Source of the DNA: an uncultured Alphaproteobacteria bacterium
GTDB taxonomy: Bacteria; Pseudomonadota; Alphaproteobacteria; RF32; CAG-239
Assembly (NCBI GenBank): GCA_934248075.1
Contig: CAKQKH010000005.1
Span: forward strand, 1-64,000
Direction: 5' to 3'
DNA length: 64,000 nucleotides
In this document: positions 9,164 through 17,290 of the stretch, piece by piece
Layout of the letters: the number at the start of each line of letters is the position of its first letter
How positions within the stretch are numbered: the stretch's first letter is position 1
The notes under the pieces: generated by a model
Database searches by the model: none
Told to the model about the DNA's origin: nothing
Seen by the model: the letters and a program-made list of their open reading frames with translations, nothing else
Position numbers and translations under genes: made by a program

Positions 9164-9189
9164 AGCCTGCCTTGAGCAGGCTTTTTTTA
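9164..9189 (+). terminator. Rho-independent terminator of tRNA-Val
   Basis: AGCCTGC (9164-9170) and GCAGGCT (9176-9182) form a 7-bp stem with a 5-nt loop, followed by a run of seven T. It lies eight bases past the tRNA. Confidence 0.92.
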
Positions 9190-9227
9190 TTGGTATGGTG
9201 TCGCTAGATTGAGGCAGAGTTGGAGGC

Positions 9228-9264
9228 AAAAAAACACCCCAGCTTTATAAAAGAGCAGGGGTGT
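9228..9264 (-). terminator. Rho-independent terminator of the 85-residue ORF
   Basis: On the minus strand ACACCCC (9264-9258) pairs with GGGGTGT (9240-9234) and is followed by a run of T. It sits 15 bases past the stop of the 9280-9537 gene and supports that gene being real. Confidence 0.8.
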
Positions 9265-9279
9265 AAATCGTTAGCAAGT

Positions 9280-9537
9280 CTATTCGGCTAGAGCTTGCTT
9301 GATGTCGTCCACGAACTTTTTGAGTTCGTCTGACATCGGCTCGCTCCAAGAGGTCCTTAGGGAAATCTCCTCTCTTAGATTTTCAGGGATCTCTATGTTA
9401 AGGAACAAAAGTTCTCCTGATATCCCTCTTAGGCCATCATAGAATTTTTCTTTCAAAAAAAGTTTTTCACCAACGCAGATCAAAAAAACAACTGAGTTGC
9501 AAGAGGTCTGCCATCTTGCAATATAATTTCCTTCCAT
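9280..9537 (-). CDS. Small hypothetical protein (85 residues)
   Basis: No family is recognised. The N-terminal half is a hydrophobic-plus-basic stretch (CNSVVFLICVGEKLFLKEKF) and the C-terminus is an acidic amphipathic helix ending DDIKQALAE. The frame is supported by the strong terminator immediately downstream. The upstream region is very AT-rich and has only a poor ribosome-binding site. Its place directly behind a tRNA gene is a common site for recently acquired genes, but no integrase or flanking repeat is visible. Confidence 0.55.
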   Translation of the reverse strand: MEGNYIARWQTSCNSVVFLICVGEKLFLKEKFYDGLRGISGELLFLNIEIPENLREEISLRTSWSEPMSDELKKFVDDIKQALAE

Positions 9538-9685
9538 TTTTTTATTTTATTTTATTTGTTAATAATTATTTTCTGTCAATCTTATATCATAAATTAAAGA
9601 CTGTGTCAAACATTTTGTCTATTTTGCCAATTGGCGAACTTTAGGGGCTCGAGGCACACTTTATCAGGTAGCATTGACCAATAGC

Positions 9686-10852
9686 TTATACCCAGCCGGT
9701 TTTGACAATATCCTGACCAAACTTGGCCTCAAGCTCGTCCAGAGCATGGCTGAGTTTGCTGTCTTGTTGTGTCGGCGCGCTGGTTTCAAACAAAGACGGC
9801 TGATAATTATAGTCCAGTTCTTCCAGCGATATGCCGCAACTGCGATAAATTTCATGAGGGCGATAAAGGCTACGCAGCAAGGGCAGGGCGGTTTTGGCAA
9901 TTTCAGTCTCGCTGTTGGTGCAGATTGGCAGCTTTTGCCGCGCAGACACCACCCTGAAATCTTTGGTGCGCAGCATAACTCCGGCAGTTTTGCAAAATCC
10001 GTTCCATTTGCGCAGTTTGCGGCAGGCGTGATGAATATGTCCAAGCAGAGCGGCGCGCAATATCGCTTCGTCCTGGGTAAAATTTCCGAGCATGGCCGTG
10101 TCTTGGATAGATTTTGGCGCCTGAGGCTTGTTGTTTACCCTGGATGTGCAATTACCCAATAGCTCATATTTCAGGTTCAAACCATTAATTCCCAGACTTT
10201 TGCGTACAAAGGCATCATCTTGCGCAATATAATCTTTGATAGTAAAAATTCCGTAATATTGCAGATGTTTCAGATTCTGTCGGCCGACGCCGCAAACCTC
10301 TTCTATCGGCCAATTGCCGACAATTTGCGCAATTTTGTGGGGCGGAATAGTGAATATACCCTGATTCTTTTTGGCCTTGTCGCTGGCTAGTTTGGCCAAT
10401 GTCTTGGAGGTGGCAAGCCCGATTGACACCGGCACTTGGACTTGTTCCCATACTCTTTGCCGCATGTTTTTGATGATTTCGGTATAAGTCTTTTTATAGA
10501 CCTTGTTCAAACTGGTCAGATCAACATAGGCCTCATCAATTGAAACCTGTTCCACATCAGGACTAAAGCTTTGCAAAACTCGCATAACCTGCGCCGAGAC
10601 CTCGCCATACCGGTTATGGCGCGCCGGTATAAAGGTTGCCTCGATTCCCCGCTCATGTAGTTTGAACAGCGGTTCTCCCATCTTAATACCCATAGCCTTG
10701 GCTTCTGGCGAGCGCGAGACCACGATTCCCCGTTCTCCGGCGCCGGTAGTTACGCACACGGCTTGCCCGCGCAGATCAGGGTTGTCTATCTGCTCGCATG
10801 AGACAAAAAAACAGTCGCAATCGACTAGAGCTATAATCCTTTGTTGTGACAT
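9686..10852 (-). CDS. Y-family DNA polymerase (UmuC/DinB-like)
   Basis: Error-prone translesion polymerase. The palm metal site is visible as DCDCFF (D11 onward) and SIDEAY (D106, E107). The fingers segment around residues 39-62 (GERGIVVSRSPEAKAMGIKMG) resembles UmuC more than DinB. Residues about 351-355 read QPSLF, a typical sliding-clamp-binding peptide. The length is 388 residues. A perfect GTTC-N7-GTTC box lies 14 bases upstream of the start, so SOS induction through LexA is likely. No umuD or imuA/dnaE2 partner is adjacent. UmuC versus DinB assignment is not settled. Confidence 0.85.
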   Translation of the reverse strand: MSQQRIIALVDCDCFFVSCEQIDNPDLRGQAVCVTTGAGERGIVVSRSPEAKAMGIKMGEPLFKLHERGIEATFIPARHNRYGEVSAQVMRVLQSFSPDVEQVSIDEAYVDLTSLNKVYKKTYTEIIKNMRQRVWEQVQVPVSIGLATSKTLAKLASDKAKKNQGIFTIPPHKIAQIVGNWPIEEVCGVGRQNLKHLQYYGIFTIKDYIAQDDAFVRKSLGINGLNLKYELLGNCTSRVNNKPQAPKSIQDTAMLGNFTQDEAILRAALLGHIHHACRKLRKWNGFCKTAGVMLRTKDFRVVSARQKLPICTNSETEIAKTALPLLRSLYRPHEIYRSCGISLEELDYNYQPSLFETSAPTQQDSKLSHALDELEAKFGQDIVKTGWV

Positions 10853-10865
10853 TTTAGAAGACTCT

Positions 10866-10880
10866 GTTCTGGTTTTGTTC
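10866..10880. promoter_or_regulatory. Alphaproteobacterial-type LexA (SOS) box
   Basis: GTTC (10866-10869), seven bases, GTTC (10877-10880) matches the alphaproteobacterial SOS box exactly. It lies 14 bases before the start codon of the Y-family polymerase, overlapping the expected promoter. It is also in the shared upstream region of murI on the other strand. Confidence 0.8.
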
Positions 10881-10974
10881 GATTATAGGCGTTTCTGCCC
10901 GAGAGTCAAAATAATTCTTGTCAATCCGCCTGAAAAAGGGTACCTTGAGCTGATTTTAGAGAAAGGACAAGGTT

Positions 10975-11763
10975 ATGAAAATCGGTGTTTTTGATTCCGG
11001 ACTTGGCGGATTGGTTATCACCAAGGCCTTTATTCGCGCTCTGCCGGATTATGACTATATTTATTATGGTGACACCGAGCATCTTCCTTATGGCGAGAAA
11101 ACTCCCGAGCAGATTATGAGTTATACCCTTGAGGCCATCAAGTTTCTAATCTCGCAAAAATGCGGATTGATAATTATTGCCTGCAATACGGCCACTTCAA
11201 TTGCTTTGCGTTATTTACAGCAAAAGTTTATTCCGGCCTATGCTCCTGATGTTAAGGTCTTGGGGGTGGTAATTCCCACTGTGGAAGAGGCCTTGCTTGA
11301 CAATGCCGCCAAGGTTGGCGTGATTGCCACTCCGGCCACCGTGGATTCTCGCATATATACAGCCGAACTGCACAAGATTCGTCCTGAACTGGAAATTAGG
11401 GAGGTTGCCGCGCCGGAATTGGTGCCAGCTATTGAAAGCAATAATTTTGCTCTGGCTGAGGCCAAGGCAGCGGAATATGCCGCCGGATTCGTCGATGTCG
11501 ATTCGCTGATATTGGGTTGCACTCATTATCCGCTGCTCAAAGAATGCTTTCGCCGCGCTCTGCCCAAGGTAAGGGTTATCTCGCAAGATGAGTTAATGGG
11601 AGCCAAACTGGCTGATTATTTGCGCCGCCACATAGAGATTGACATTTGCCTGAGCCGCAATCGAGATTATAAGTTTTTGGTTAGCAACTGGAATGAGCAT
11701 TATCAAAAAGTTGCCGCCACAATGTTTCCGGATATTCCAATTTGTGAGAAGCAAAATGCATAA
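10975..11763 (+). CDS. murI: Glutamate racemase
   Basis: Interconverts L- and D-glutamate for peptidoglycan. The 262-residue protein shows the DSGLGG motif (7-12), the first catalytic cysteine in ACNTAT (C70) and the second in GCTHYP (C182). AGAAAGGACAAGG precedes the ATG. The histidine-phosphatase gene downstream overlaps its end by eight bases, so the two are probably co-transcribed. Confidence 0.96.
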   Translation: MKIGVFDSGLGGLVITKAFIRALPDYDYIYYGDTEHLPYGEKTPEQIMSYTLEAIKFLISQKCGLIIIACNTATSIALRYLQQKFIPAYAPDVKVLGVVIPTVEEALLDNAAKVGVIATPATVDSRIYTAELHKIRPELEIREVAAPELVPAIESNNFALAEAKAAEYAAGFVDVDSLILGCTHYPLLKECFRRALPKVRVISQDELMGAKLADYLRRHIEIDICLSRNRDYKFLVSNWNEHYQKVAATMFPDIPICEKQNA

Positions 11764-12331
11764 GGTTTTTTATATTTTTCGCCATGGTGAAACTGACTAT
11801 AACATTGTCCGCCGTTGGCAAGGTTGCGGTATAGACAGTCCGCTCAATGCCACCGGTATCGGTCAGGCAGAAGATTTGGCTGGCAGACTGGCTGATAAAG
11901 GCCTGCAGATTATATATTCCAGTCCGCTTAAGCGGGCGCGCCAAACTGCCGAGATTGTCGCTCAAAAATTGCGCCTTGCCGTAAGAGTGGATATCGGCCT
12001 GCGCGAGGGATGCTTGGGAAAAACCGAAGGTATGCTCAAGACTGAGGTGGCGGAAAAATTTCCTGAAACCTATGCTTTGTGGTATGCTCCGGATAATGAT
12101 ATGAATGTTGCCTTTCCGGACGGAGAAACCAAAAACCAAATACAGGAGCGGATGTTTGAGGTTTTTCAAAATTTGTTGAACACCTCCGAAGAAGTTATAG
12201 GAGTTGCCTCTCACAGCGCCTCAATTCGTTATTTTTTGATGAAATTTGGGCATCAGCCTCATGCCATGAAAAACACCGCCCTCTTTCGATTAGAATATGA
12301 GGACGGTGCTTGGTGTCTAGCCGAACTTTAG
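11756..12331 (+). CDS. Histidine phosphatase family protein (phosphoglycerate-mutase-like)
   Basis: Phosphatase or mutase of the RHG superfamily. The catalytic FRHGET motif is at residues 8-13; SSPLKRARQTAE (about 62-73) and the late GVASHSASIR with the second histidine (about residue 157) complete the active site. The frame is open upstream to 11693, but the start at 11756 has GAGAAG before it and puts the RHG motif at the usual N-terminal place, giving 191 residues. The substrate cannot be read from the sequence; alpha-ribazole phosphatase and broad phosphatases share this pattern. Confidence 0.85.
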   Translation: MHKVFYIFRHGETDYNIVRRWQGCGIDSPLNATGIGQAEDLAGRLADKGLQIIYSSPLKRARQTAEIVAQKLRLAVRVDIGLREGCLGKTEGMLKTEVAEKFPETYALWYAPDNDMNVAFPDGETKNQIQERMFEVFQNLLNTSEEVIGVASHSASIRYFLMKFGHQPHAMKNTALFRLEYEDGAWCLAEL

Positions 12332-12335
12332 GACT

Positions 12336-12842
12336 TTAATCAATAATTTCATCAGGATAGATGCCATAAAGATTTTGTCTGGGCAACCAACCGGTAATGT
12401 TGCCGAATTTAATAAGGCAAAAACTATTATCAACCGGACATTTTTTTATTTCGCCAACGACTTCGTCCTCAACTTTGGCAATCACCTTCGCTTTGTAGTC
12501 GTCCTTGGCATAAACATTGTTCTCACCGGGAGCGATAACTCTGACATGGCGTTTGCCCACCAAATTGGTTTTGTGTACCCAGCTCTCTGAGCCTTGCCAA
12601 TCTTTAATTTTGCGCCAAATTTCAAACTCGGCAATCACTTCCACCGGAGCAAATTGTTGACGATACACCCATTCTATCGGATAACGGGTTCCCGGACCAG
12701 AACGAGCGTTAACTTGATTGAAACGCAAGGCCACAAAGCGCGGCAAGGCCAAACCGGTCTCTCCCTCATCGACCGCTTCTTGAGCAAAAGCCAGAGAGAT
12801 GGAAAGAGCCAACATTGCTAAAGTTGTAAATATTGTTTTCAT
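12336..12842 (-). CDS. SH3-domain periplasmic protein
   Basis: A signal peptide (MKTIFTTLAMLALSISLAFA, cleavage near residue 20) precedes a bacterial SH3 domain with the typical VNARSGPGTRYPIEWVY (about 44-60), followed by a second SH3-like half ending in GWLPRQNLYGIY. The family is usually secreted and binds cell-wall or protein ligands. The length is 168 residues. It converges with the histidine-phosphatase gene, leaving only four bases between their ends, and diverges from the M20 gene. Confidence 0.85.
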   Translation of the reverse strand: MKTIFTTLAMLALSISLAFAQEAVDEGETGLALPRFVALRFNQVNARSGPGTRYPIEWVYRQQFAPVEVIAEFEIWRKIKDWQGSESWVHKTNLVGKRHVRVIAPGENNVYAKDDYKAKVIAKVEDEVVGEIKKCPVDNSFCLIKFGNITGWLPRQNLYGIYPDEIID

Positions 12843-12937
12843 TTCACCCTCGTTTAATCTTTTTTTATACAGTTGCCGTTATTATGACGACATTAGATGA
12901 ATAAATTGTAAAAAAATGTATCTGAAAGGAATTTTTT

Positions 12938-14050
12938 ATGAATGTTATTGAAGTCGCTCAAGATCTGATTCGTTTTCGTTCTGAAACCGGCAATGCCACT
13001 GAAATTGACAAAGTAATGGCCTACATTCAGAATCTTTTTGCCGGCACGGAAGCTAAAATAGATGTTTTTCGTCAGATTGAGGGCGCGCCGGTTATATTTA
13101 TTCGCAATGCGGAAACCGATGATTTTGATGCTCTTGTGCTGGGGCATATTGATGTTGTGGCCGCTGCTGATGAGATGTTTGAGCCTAAAATTGAAGACGG
13201 CAAAATGTATGGTCGCGGCACTTTGGATATGAAATCTTTTGCTGCTGTCGCACTAAATTCTATGGAATATGTTCTGCAAAAAAAATTACCGCTGAAATTC
13301 GGGGTGATTTTGTCTTCTGACGAGGAAAAAGGCAGCCGTGGCACAGAGGCGTTTTTGGCGGCTCACCCTGATATGAAAGCAAAGATTGTGTTGGATAATG
13401 ATGTCGGCGGTGATATTACCAAGCTGATTGTCAAATGCAAAAATCCGGTGTTTGTAAAGCTGTTGGCTCGAGGGGAGGCGGCGCACGGTTCACGTCCTTG
13501 GGACGGAGTTGACGCCAATGAAATAATGTTCCAAACCATCGCCAATTTGCGCCAAAGTTATCCTTATTATTCACAAACCGGAGTTGTTCCGCAAAACAAG
13601 TGGATAGACACGTTGCATATTGCCAAAATCAAAGGCGGTGAGGTTTCTAATGTTATTTGCAATTACTGTGAGGCCTTGTGCGATATTCGTTTGACGGAAA
13701 ACAGTTCTTTAGAAGGATTAAAAGCCAATCTGGATAAGGCAATGGTGCGTGGTTGCGAATATCAGATTGTGTCTTCTTCCACGCCGGTGGTGATGAGCGA
13801 GGAAGATCCGTATATTTTGGATTACAAACATTTTGCCGAAAGCATATTAGGTCGGCCTCTGGAATTTGAATATGAAGGCGGAGCTACGGATTCTCGAGCC
13901 TTCGCGGTCAGGGGCTCCACTGTGATTATGCATTCCGGAAGCGGCGATGGCATGCATGCCGAAGGCGAATATGTCGAGATTGAATCGGTCAAGCAGATTG
14001 CCGATATTCAGATTCGTTTTTTGCAAAAATTGGCTCTTGCCAAAAAATAA
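12938..14050 (+). CDS. M20-family metallopeptidase, ArgE/DapE-type deacylase
   Basis: Zinc-dependent exopeptidase/deacylase of the ArgE/DapE/CPG2 family. Visible parts are the first metal motif LGHIDVV (about 68-74), GRGTLDMKSF with the bridging Asp (about 92-101), SDEEKGSRG with the catalytic Glu (about 127-135), the dimerisation region with HGSRPWDGVDAN, and the late MHSGSGDGMHAEGEYV. The length of 370 residues fits acetylornithine deacetylase-type enzymes. GAAAGGA precedes the ATG. The exact substrate is not determined. Confidence 0.85.
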   Translation: MNVIEVAQDLIRFRSETGNATEIDKVMAYIQNLFAGTEAKIDVFRQIEGAPVIFIRNAETDDFDALVLGHIDVVAAADEMFEPKIEDGKMYGRGTLDMKSFAAVALNSMEYVLQKKLPLKFGVILSSDEEKGSRGTEAFLAAHPDMKAKIVLDNDVGGDITKLIVKCKNPVFVKLLARGEAAHGSRPWDGVDANEIMFQTIANLRQSYPYYSQTGVVPQNKWIDTLHIAKIKGGEVSNVICNYCEALCDIRLTENSSLEGLKANLDKAMVRGCEYQIVSSSTPVVMSEEDPYILDYKHFAESILGRPLEFEYEGGATDSRAFAVRGSTVIMHSGSGDGMHAEGEYVEIESVKQIADIQIRFLQKLALAKK

Positions 14051-14075
14051 GCATAAGGCTATAACATCAAAAGAT

Positions 14076-14133
<58 letters not shown>

Positions 14134-14152
<19 letters not shown>

Positions 14153-14200
14153 TAAAATAAGGCTCCCCTTGCGGGAGCTTTATTTTTGAGCGCTAGCCGG
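14134..14200 (+). repeat. tRNA-Arg 3' end plus terminator, copy 1
   Basis: This stretch, from the T loop of tRNA-Arg through CCA and the terminator to AGCCGG, is repeated with a single substitution at 14315-14381. It is the copy that belongs to the functional tRNA. Confidence 0.9.
14159..14187 (+). terminator. Rho-independent terminator of tRNA-Arg
   Basis: GGCTCCC (14161-14167) and GGGAGCT (14173-14179) with loop CTTGC, followed by TTATTTTT. Confidence 0.9.
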
Positions 14201-14314
14201 AACTCGAACCCACGGGTTAGTGGGTTTGGGCTGAACAAATAGGCAGACGTAAGTATGCCGGTCAGCATAGCTGAATTTGTGAAGCAGGCGAAGTGAACCT
14301 AAGAGAACGGAGCC

Positions 14315-14381
14315 AGTCCCGCCGCTGGCGCCATAAAATAAGGCTCCCCTTGCGGGAGCTTTATTTTTGAGCGCCAGCCGG
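14315..14381 (+). repeat. tRNA-Arg 3' end plus terminator, copy 2 (possible attachment-site remnant)
   Basis: A direct repeat of 14134-14200, offset 181 bp, with only the 3' portion of the tRNA and a second copy of the terminator (14340-14368). It is not a functional tRNA. The 114 bases between the copies carry no gene. The layout matches either a leftover of integration at the tRNA 3' end or a local duplication. Confidence 0.85.
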
Positions 14382-14406
14382 TGAACCGCATAATTAATAA
14401 AGAGAT

Positions 14407-14437
14407 TTGCTTTTTATTAATACATAAAAGTTATAAT
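14407..14437 (+). promoter_or_regulatory. Possible promoter of the orphan secretion ATPase
   Basis: TATAAT (14432-14437) with TTGCTT (14407-14412) at a somewhat long 19-base spacing, in the AT-rich stretch 35 bases before the ATPase start. The -35 match is weak. Confidence 0.3.
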
Positions 14438-14471
14438 GTCACCATTGCAAACATTATAAAAGAGGCTGGCC

Positions 14472-15434
14472 ATGGTAACTATAACTGAAACTCAATTTTC
14501 CGACATTTATATCACTCCTGACAAACAGGTGTTTATTCCGGACAAACGCACGGCCAATGCTCTAATGAAGTTTGCGCCTGAGGATTTTGCTCAATTTTAT
14601 CAGCTGTTACAGACTTCTTGGGATGGCCAAAATCCAAGCTATTCAGTGGTCTATGACGGCATTTTTTACCGTGTTGAACGCACGGTGGCTCTAGACGGTA
14701 TTCAATATTGCGCGCGTCGAATGCCGGCGCAGGTTCCTGATTTTGGCTCGCTCGGATACCCCAAGCAGCTGGAGCGCTATTTGCTGTCATTGCGGAATGC
14801 CTCGGGTCTGATTCTTTGGAGCGGTCCGACCGGCGCCGGTAAAACAACATCAATTTCAAGCTTGCTTAAGGATTATCTTTCCAGTGAGGGCGGTTTTGCC
14901 TACACTATTGAAGATCCTAATGAGCAACCGCTTGACGGCATTTACACCACGCCGAATGGTGGTTTGGGTTTGTGCAAACAGACTCAGCCGGCCGGCGGTG
15001 ATTGGGGTGCGTCTTTAAAATCAGCATTGCGTTCTAAGCCGCGCTATATTATGGTTGGCGAGATTCGTACGCCCGATACCGCCAGTGAGGTGTTGCGCGC
15101 GGCCACATCCGGCCACTTGGTGCTTTCCACTATTCACGCCAACAATGTAACAGATGCTATAACTTCGGTGGTAAAATATGCCGCCGCCGGTGGAATGAGT
15201 GAGGATTTGGCCTATGACTTATTTTCTCGCGGAATGTTAGGCGTTTTGCATCAAACCTTAGTTGGCACTGCGATTAAAAAAGCCGCGGTTTCGTTTTTGT
15301 TTGCCAATCCTGACACCAGCAAGGGCGATCAAGTTAGAGGAATCATCAAGAGCGGAAGGATTAACCTTGGTACTTCCATTGAGACCCAAATGACCCGCAT
15401 GGCCAGAGGTTTGCCGCTGTTTATAGATGTTTAA
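14472..15434 (+). CDS. PilT/DotB/VirB11-type secretion ATPase
   Basis: Hexameric traffic ATPase of the secretion superfamily. The 320 residues show Walker A GPTGAGKTT (118-126), an Asp box YTIEDPNE (about 144-151), Walker B-like RYIMVGEIR (191-199) and the His box STIHANN (about 217-223). The N-terminal domain and length resemble PilT retraction ATPases and DotB/TraJ of IncI-type systems. It is not inside the pilus operon (23-33 kb) or the T4SS (34-64 kb), each of which has its own ATPases. It may power pilus retraction for the R64-like pilus, but that link is inferred. Confidence 0.8.
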   Translation: MVTITETQFSDIYITPDKQVFIPDKRTANALMKFAPEDFAQFYQLLQTSWDGQNPSYSVVYDGIFYRVERTVALDGIQYCARRMPAQVPDFGSLGYPKQLERYLLSLRNASGLILWSGPTGAGKTTSISSLLKDYLSSEGGFAYTIEDPNEQPLDGIYTTPNGGLGLCKQTQPAGGDWGASLKSALRSKPRYIMVGEIRTPDTASEVLRAATSGHLVLSTIHANNVTDAITSVVKYAAAGGMSEDLAYDLFSRGMLGVLHQTLVGTAIKKAAVSFLFANPDTSKGDQVRGIIKSGRINLGTSIETQMTRMARGLPLFIDV

Positions 15435-15859
15435 TCCCAGGGAAACACTACCCAGCTGTCGGCCATAGGGCAGGCATAGACATCACAAAATTTTTGTCCG
15501 GCCGGCTTTGCGTAAACGCAGGCGAAAGTTGCCTGAGGGTACTGTTTGCGCAAAATTTGCAGGGTGCGGCCGCTGTCTGCCAAATCATCAATAATCACGG
15601 TGTTTTCATCAACATTTTGCAGAGCTGTTCCAAGCTCTACGTTGTTATCGTTGCGTTTGATTTCGGCATCATAGCTGGCTATACATACCGCGTCGCAATG
15701 TCTGATTCCCAATTCATAGGCAATAATTCCCGCCGGAATAAAACCGCCGCGGCTCACCGCCACGATTCGCGAAAAATTGCCGTATGTTTTAAGTTTTTGC
15801 GCCAATAATTTTGCGTCTTTGTGAAAGTTGTTCCAATCAATATAAATTTTATTAGTCAT
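15431..15859 (-). CDS. gpt: Xanthine-guanine phosphoribosyltransferase
   Basis: Purine salvage enzyme using PRPP. In the 142 residues, AVSRGGFIPA (about 33-42) and the PRPP-binding VIIDDLADSGRT (about 88-99) are present, and the C-terminus ends in the Gpt-typical WVVFPWD. It converges with the ATPase gene, overlapping its last four bases. It is three bases from the next gene on the same strand, with which it may be co-transcribed. Confidence 0.92.
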   Translation of the reverse strand: MTNKIYIDWNNFHKDAKLLAQKLKTYGNFSRIVAVSRGGFIPAGIIAYELGIRHCDAVCIASYDAEIKRNDNNVELGTALQNVDENTVIIDDLADSGRTLQILRKQYPQATFACVYAKPAGQKFCDVYACPMADSWVVFPWD

Positions 15860-15862
15860 TTT

Positions 15863-16384
15863 TTAGTGCTGAGCCTTAATTTTATATATATATTCGATGA
15901 CATCTTCATCGCCCCAGTCTGCTGAGCCGCGGATACGGCCGATTTCTTCGCTTTTGGTGTTTACTAAAACGGTGTGCGGCGATGAAAATATCCCAAAATC
16001 TCCCGAGAGTTTGCCGTCCTTATCAGTATAAAAATCCACATCGGGAGCTTTATATTTTTGAAGCAGTTCTTTCTGTTCGGTCACGCTGGTCCACTCGTCA
16101 TCTTTAGACACCAACAAAACTTTTATGCCGTTATCACGGGTTTTTACCACAAAGTTGTTAATGTCATCAAGCTCCTTGATACACGGAGCGCAATAACGCG
16201 ACCAAAACATCACCAACAAAAAGTCGCCCTTAAAGTCGGCTAGTCTGACCGCTTGTCCGGCTGGTGTATAAATAGGCGTTTGGGGCGCCTCTCGCGGATA
16301 GGCAAAGATATTCAGGCCGCCCTTGGCCGCGGCAAGACTGCTCCAAAACAACATCAGGCACAAAAACAGGATTCTTTTTATCAT
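15863..16384 (-). CDS. TlpA-like periplasmic thioredoxin
   Basis: Thiol-disulfide oxidoreductase of the TlpA/ResA/redoxin group. A signal peptide (cleavage near AAA at about residue 20) precedes a thioredoxin fold with the active site RYCAPCIKEL (CxxC, about residues 63-66) and the cis-proline region SSPHTVLV (about 132-139). The length is 173 residues. It probably keeps periplasmic cysteines reduced or assists cytochrome maturation; the sequence does not decide which. Confidence 0.87.
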   Translation of the reverse strand: MIKRILFLCLMLFWSSLAAAKGGLNIFAYPREAPQTPIYTPAGQAVRLADFKGDFLLVMFWSRYCAPCIKELDDINNFVVKTRDNGIKVLLVSKDDEWTSVTEQKELLQKYKAPDVDFYTDKDGKLSGDFGIFSSPHTVLVNTKSEEIGRIRGSADWGDEDVIEYIYKIKAQH

Positions 16385-16469
16385 CTATTTCTCGGCTTAG
16401 CTTAATTTTTACTTAACTCTTATCGGCTATATAATTATAATATAACCCAGAACAAGTAAAGGAATGGTT

Positions 16470-16592
16470 ATGAAAAAATATTTATGTTTATTGGCGCTGC
16501 TTAGCGTTTTTGTCACGGTTTCTTGTGGCAAATTGGCCGCTCCGGAGCCGATTCCGGGCAGTGGATATCCGCATACTTATCCGCGTAATTAG
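16470..16592 (+). CDS. Small lipoprotein, LptM-like
   Basis: Forty codons starting ATG at 16470 behind AAAGGAATGG. The product is MKKYLCLLALLSVFVTVSC followed by GKLAAPEPIPGSGYPHTYPRN. It has a lipoprotein signal peptide with the lipidated cysteine at residue 19 and a short tail whose CGxxxxxEPxPGxxYPxxYP pattern resembles the small alphaproteobacterial lipoproteins related to LptM/YifL, which assist LptD maturation. The lipobox -3 position is Thr, slightly unusual. It is too short for most ORF callers. Confidence 0.75.
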   Translation: MKKYLCLLALLSVFVTVSCGKLAAPEPIPGSGYPHTYPRN

Positions 16593-16606
16593 CAAAGGTT
16601 TCGCAT

Positions 16607-17290
16607 ATGGTTGATGAAAATATTGAAAACGAGATGATTCCCTATGTGGAGTTTGCTGACAATGCCAACGAGCGCACACCCTGCGTTTTGGTTCTGGATT
16701 GCTCCGGCTCCATGCGCGGTGAGCCAATCAAGCAGCTTAACGCCGGCCTCAAGGCTTTGGAGCGCGAGCTGAAAGATGACATTGACGCCAGCTCCAGAGT
16801 GCAGTTGCTGATTATTAAAGCTTTTGGCAAAGATGAGGCAGTCATTTCTTCTGATTGGATAGACGCAATGAATTTTGAGGCGCCGACCATGGAGGCTGGA
16901 GGTCTCACGCCGTTGGGCAAAGCCATGGAGTTAGCGCTGCAAAAAATAGAGGAGCAAAAATGCCTTTATGATAGTTGCGGCATAACCTCCAAACGTCCGT
17001 GGATATTTTTAATCAGCGATGGCGAGCCGACAGATTATGATTGGGAAATTATCGCTAAAAAATGTCGTCTGGCTCAAGAAAATAAAAAAGTGGTTATTCA
17101 TGCCGTGGGTACTCAGGGCGCAAACCTTGATAAACTGGCCAAATTTTCGACTATGTCTCCCAAACGCTTGACCGGACTTAAGTTTACGGAGTTCTTCCTG
17201 TGGCTGAGCCGCAGTGTTTCCTGCATTTCCAGAGCCGCGCCCAATGCGCCGGATTTATTGGAAGACACTGGGGAGTGGGATGAAGAATAG
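16607..17290 (+). CDS. VWA-domain protein, YegL/TerY-like
   Basis: First gene of a three-gene set with a PP2C phosphatase and a protein kinase. The 227-residue protein is a von Willebrand A domain with an intact metal-ion-dependent adhesion site: DCSGS at residues 31-35, the Thr in GGLTPLG (about 101-107) and the SDGEPTD motif (about 137-143). The family is the VWA member of the TerY-P triad (E. coli YegL). It overlaps the phosphatase gene by 11 bases, implying coupled translation. It probably acts in a cytoplasmic or membrane-proximal stress-signalling complex. Confidence 0.88.
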   Translation: MVDENIENEMIPYVEFADNANERTPCVLVLDCSGSMRGEPIKQLNAGLKALERELKDDIDASSRVQLLIIKAFGKDEAVISSDWIDAMNFEAPTMEAGGLTPLGKAMELALQKIEEQKCLYDSCGITSKRPWIFLISDGEPTDYDWEIIAKKCRLAQENKKVVIHAVGTQGANLDKLAKFSTMSPKRLTGLKFTEFFLWLSRSVSCISRAAPNAPDLLEDTGEWDEE

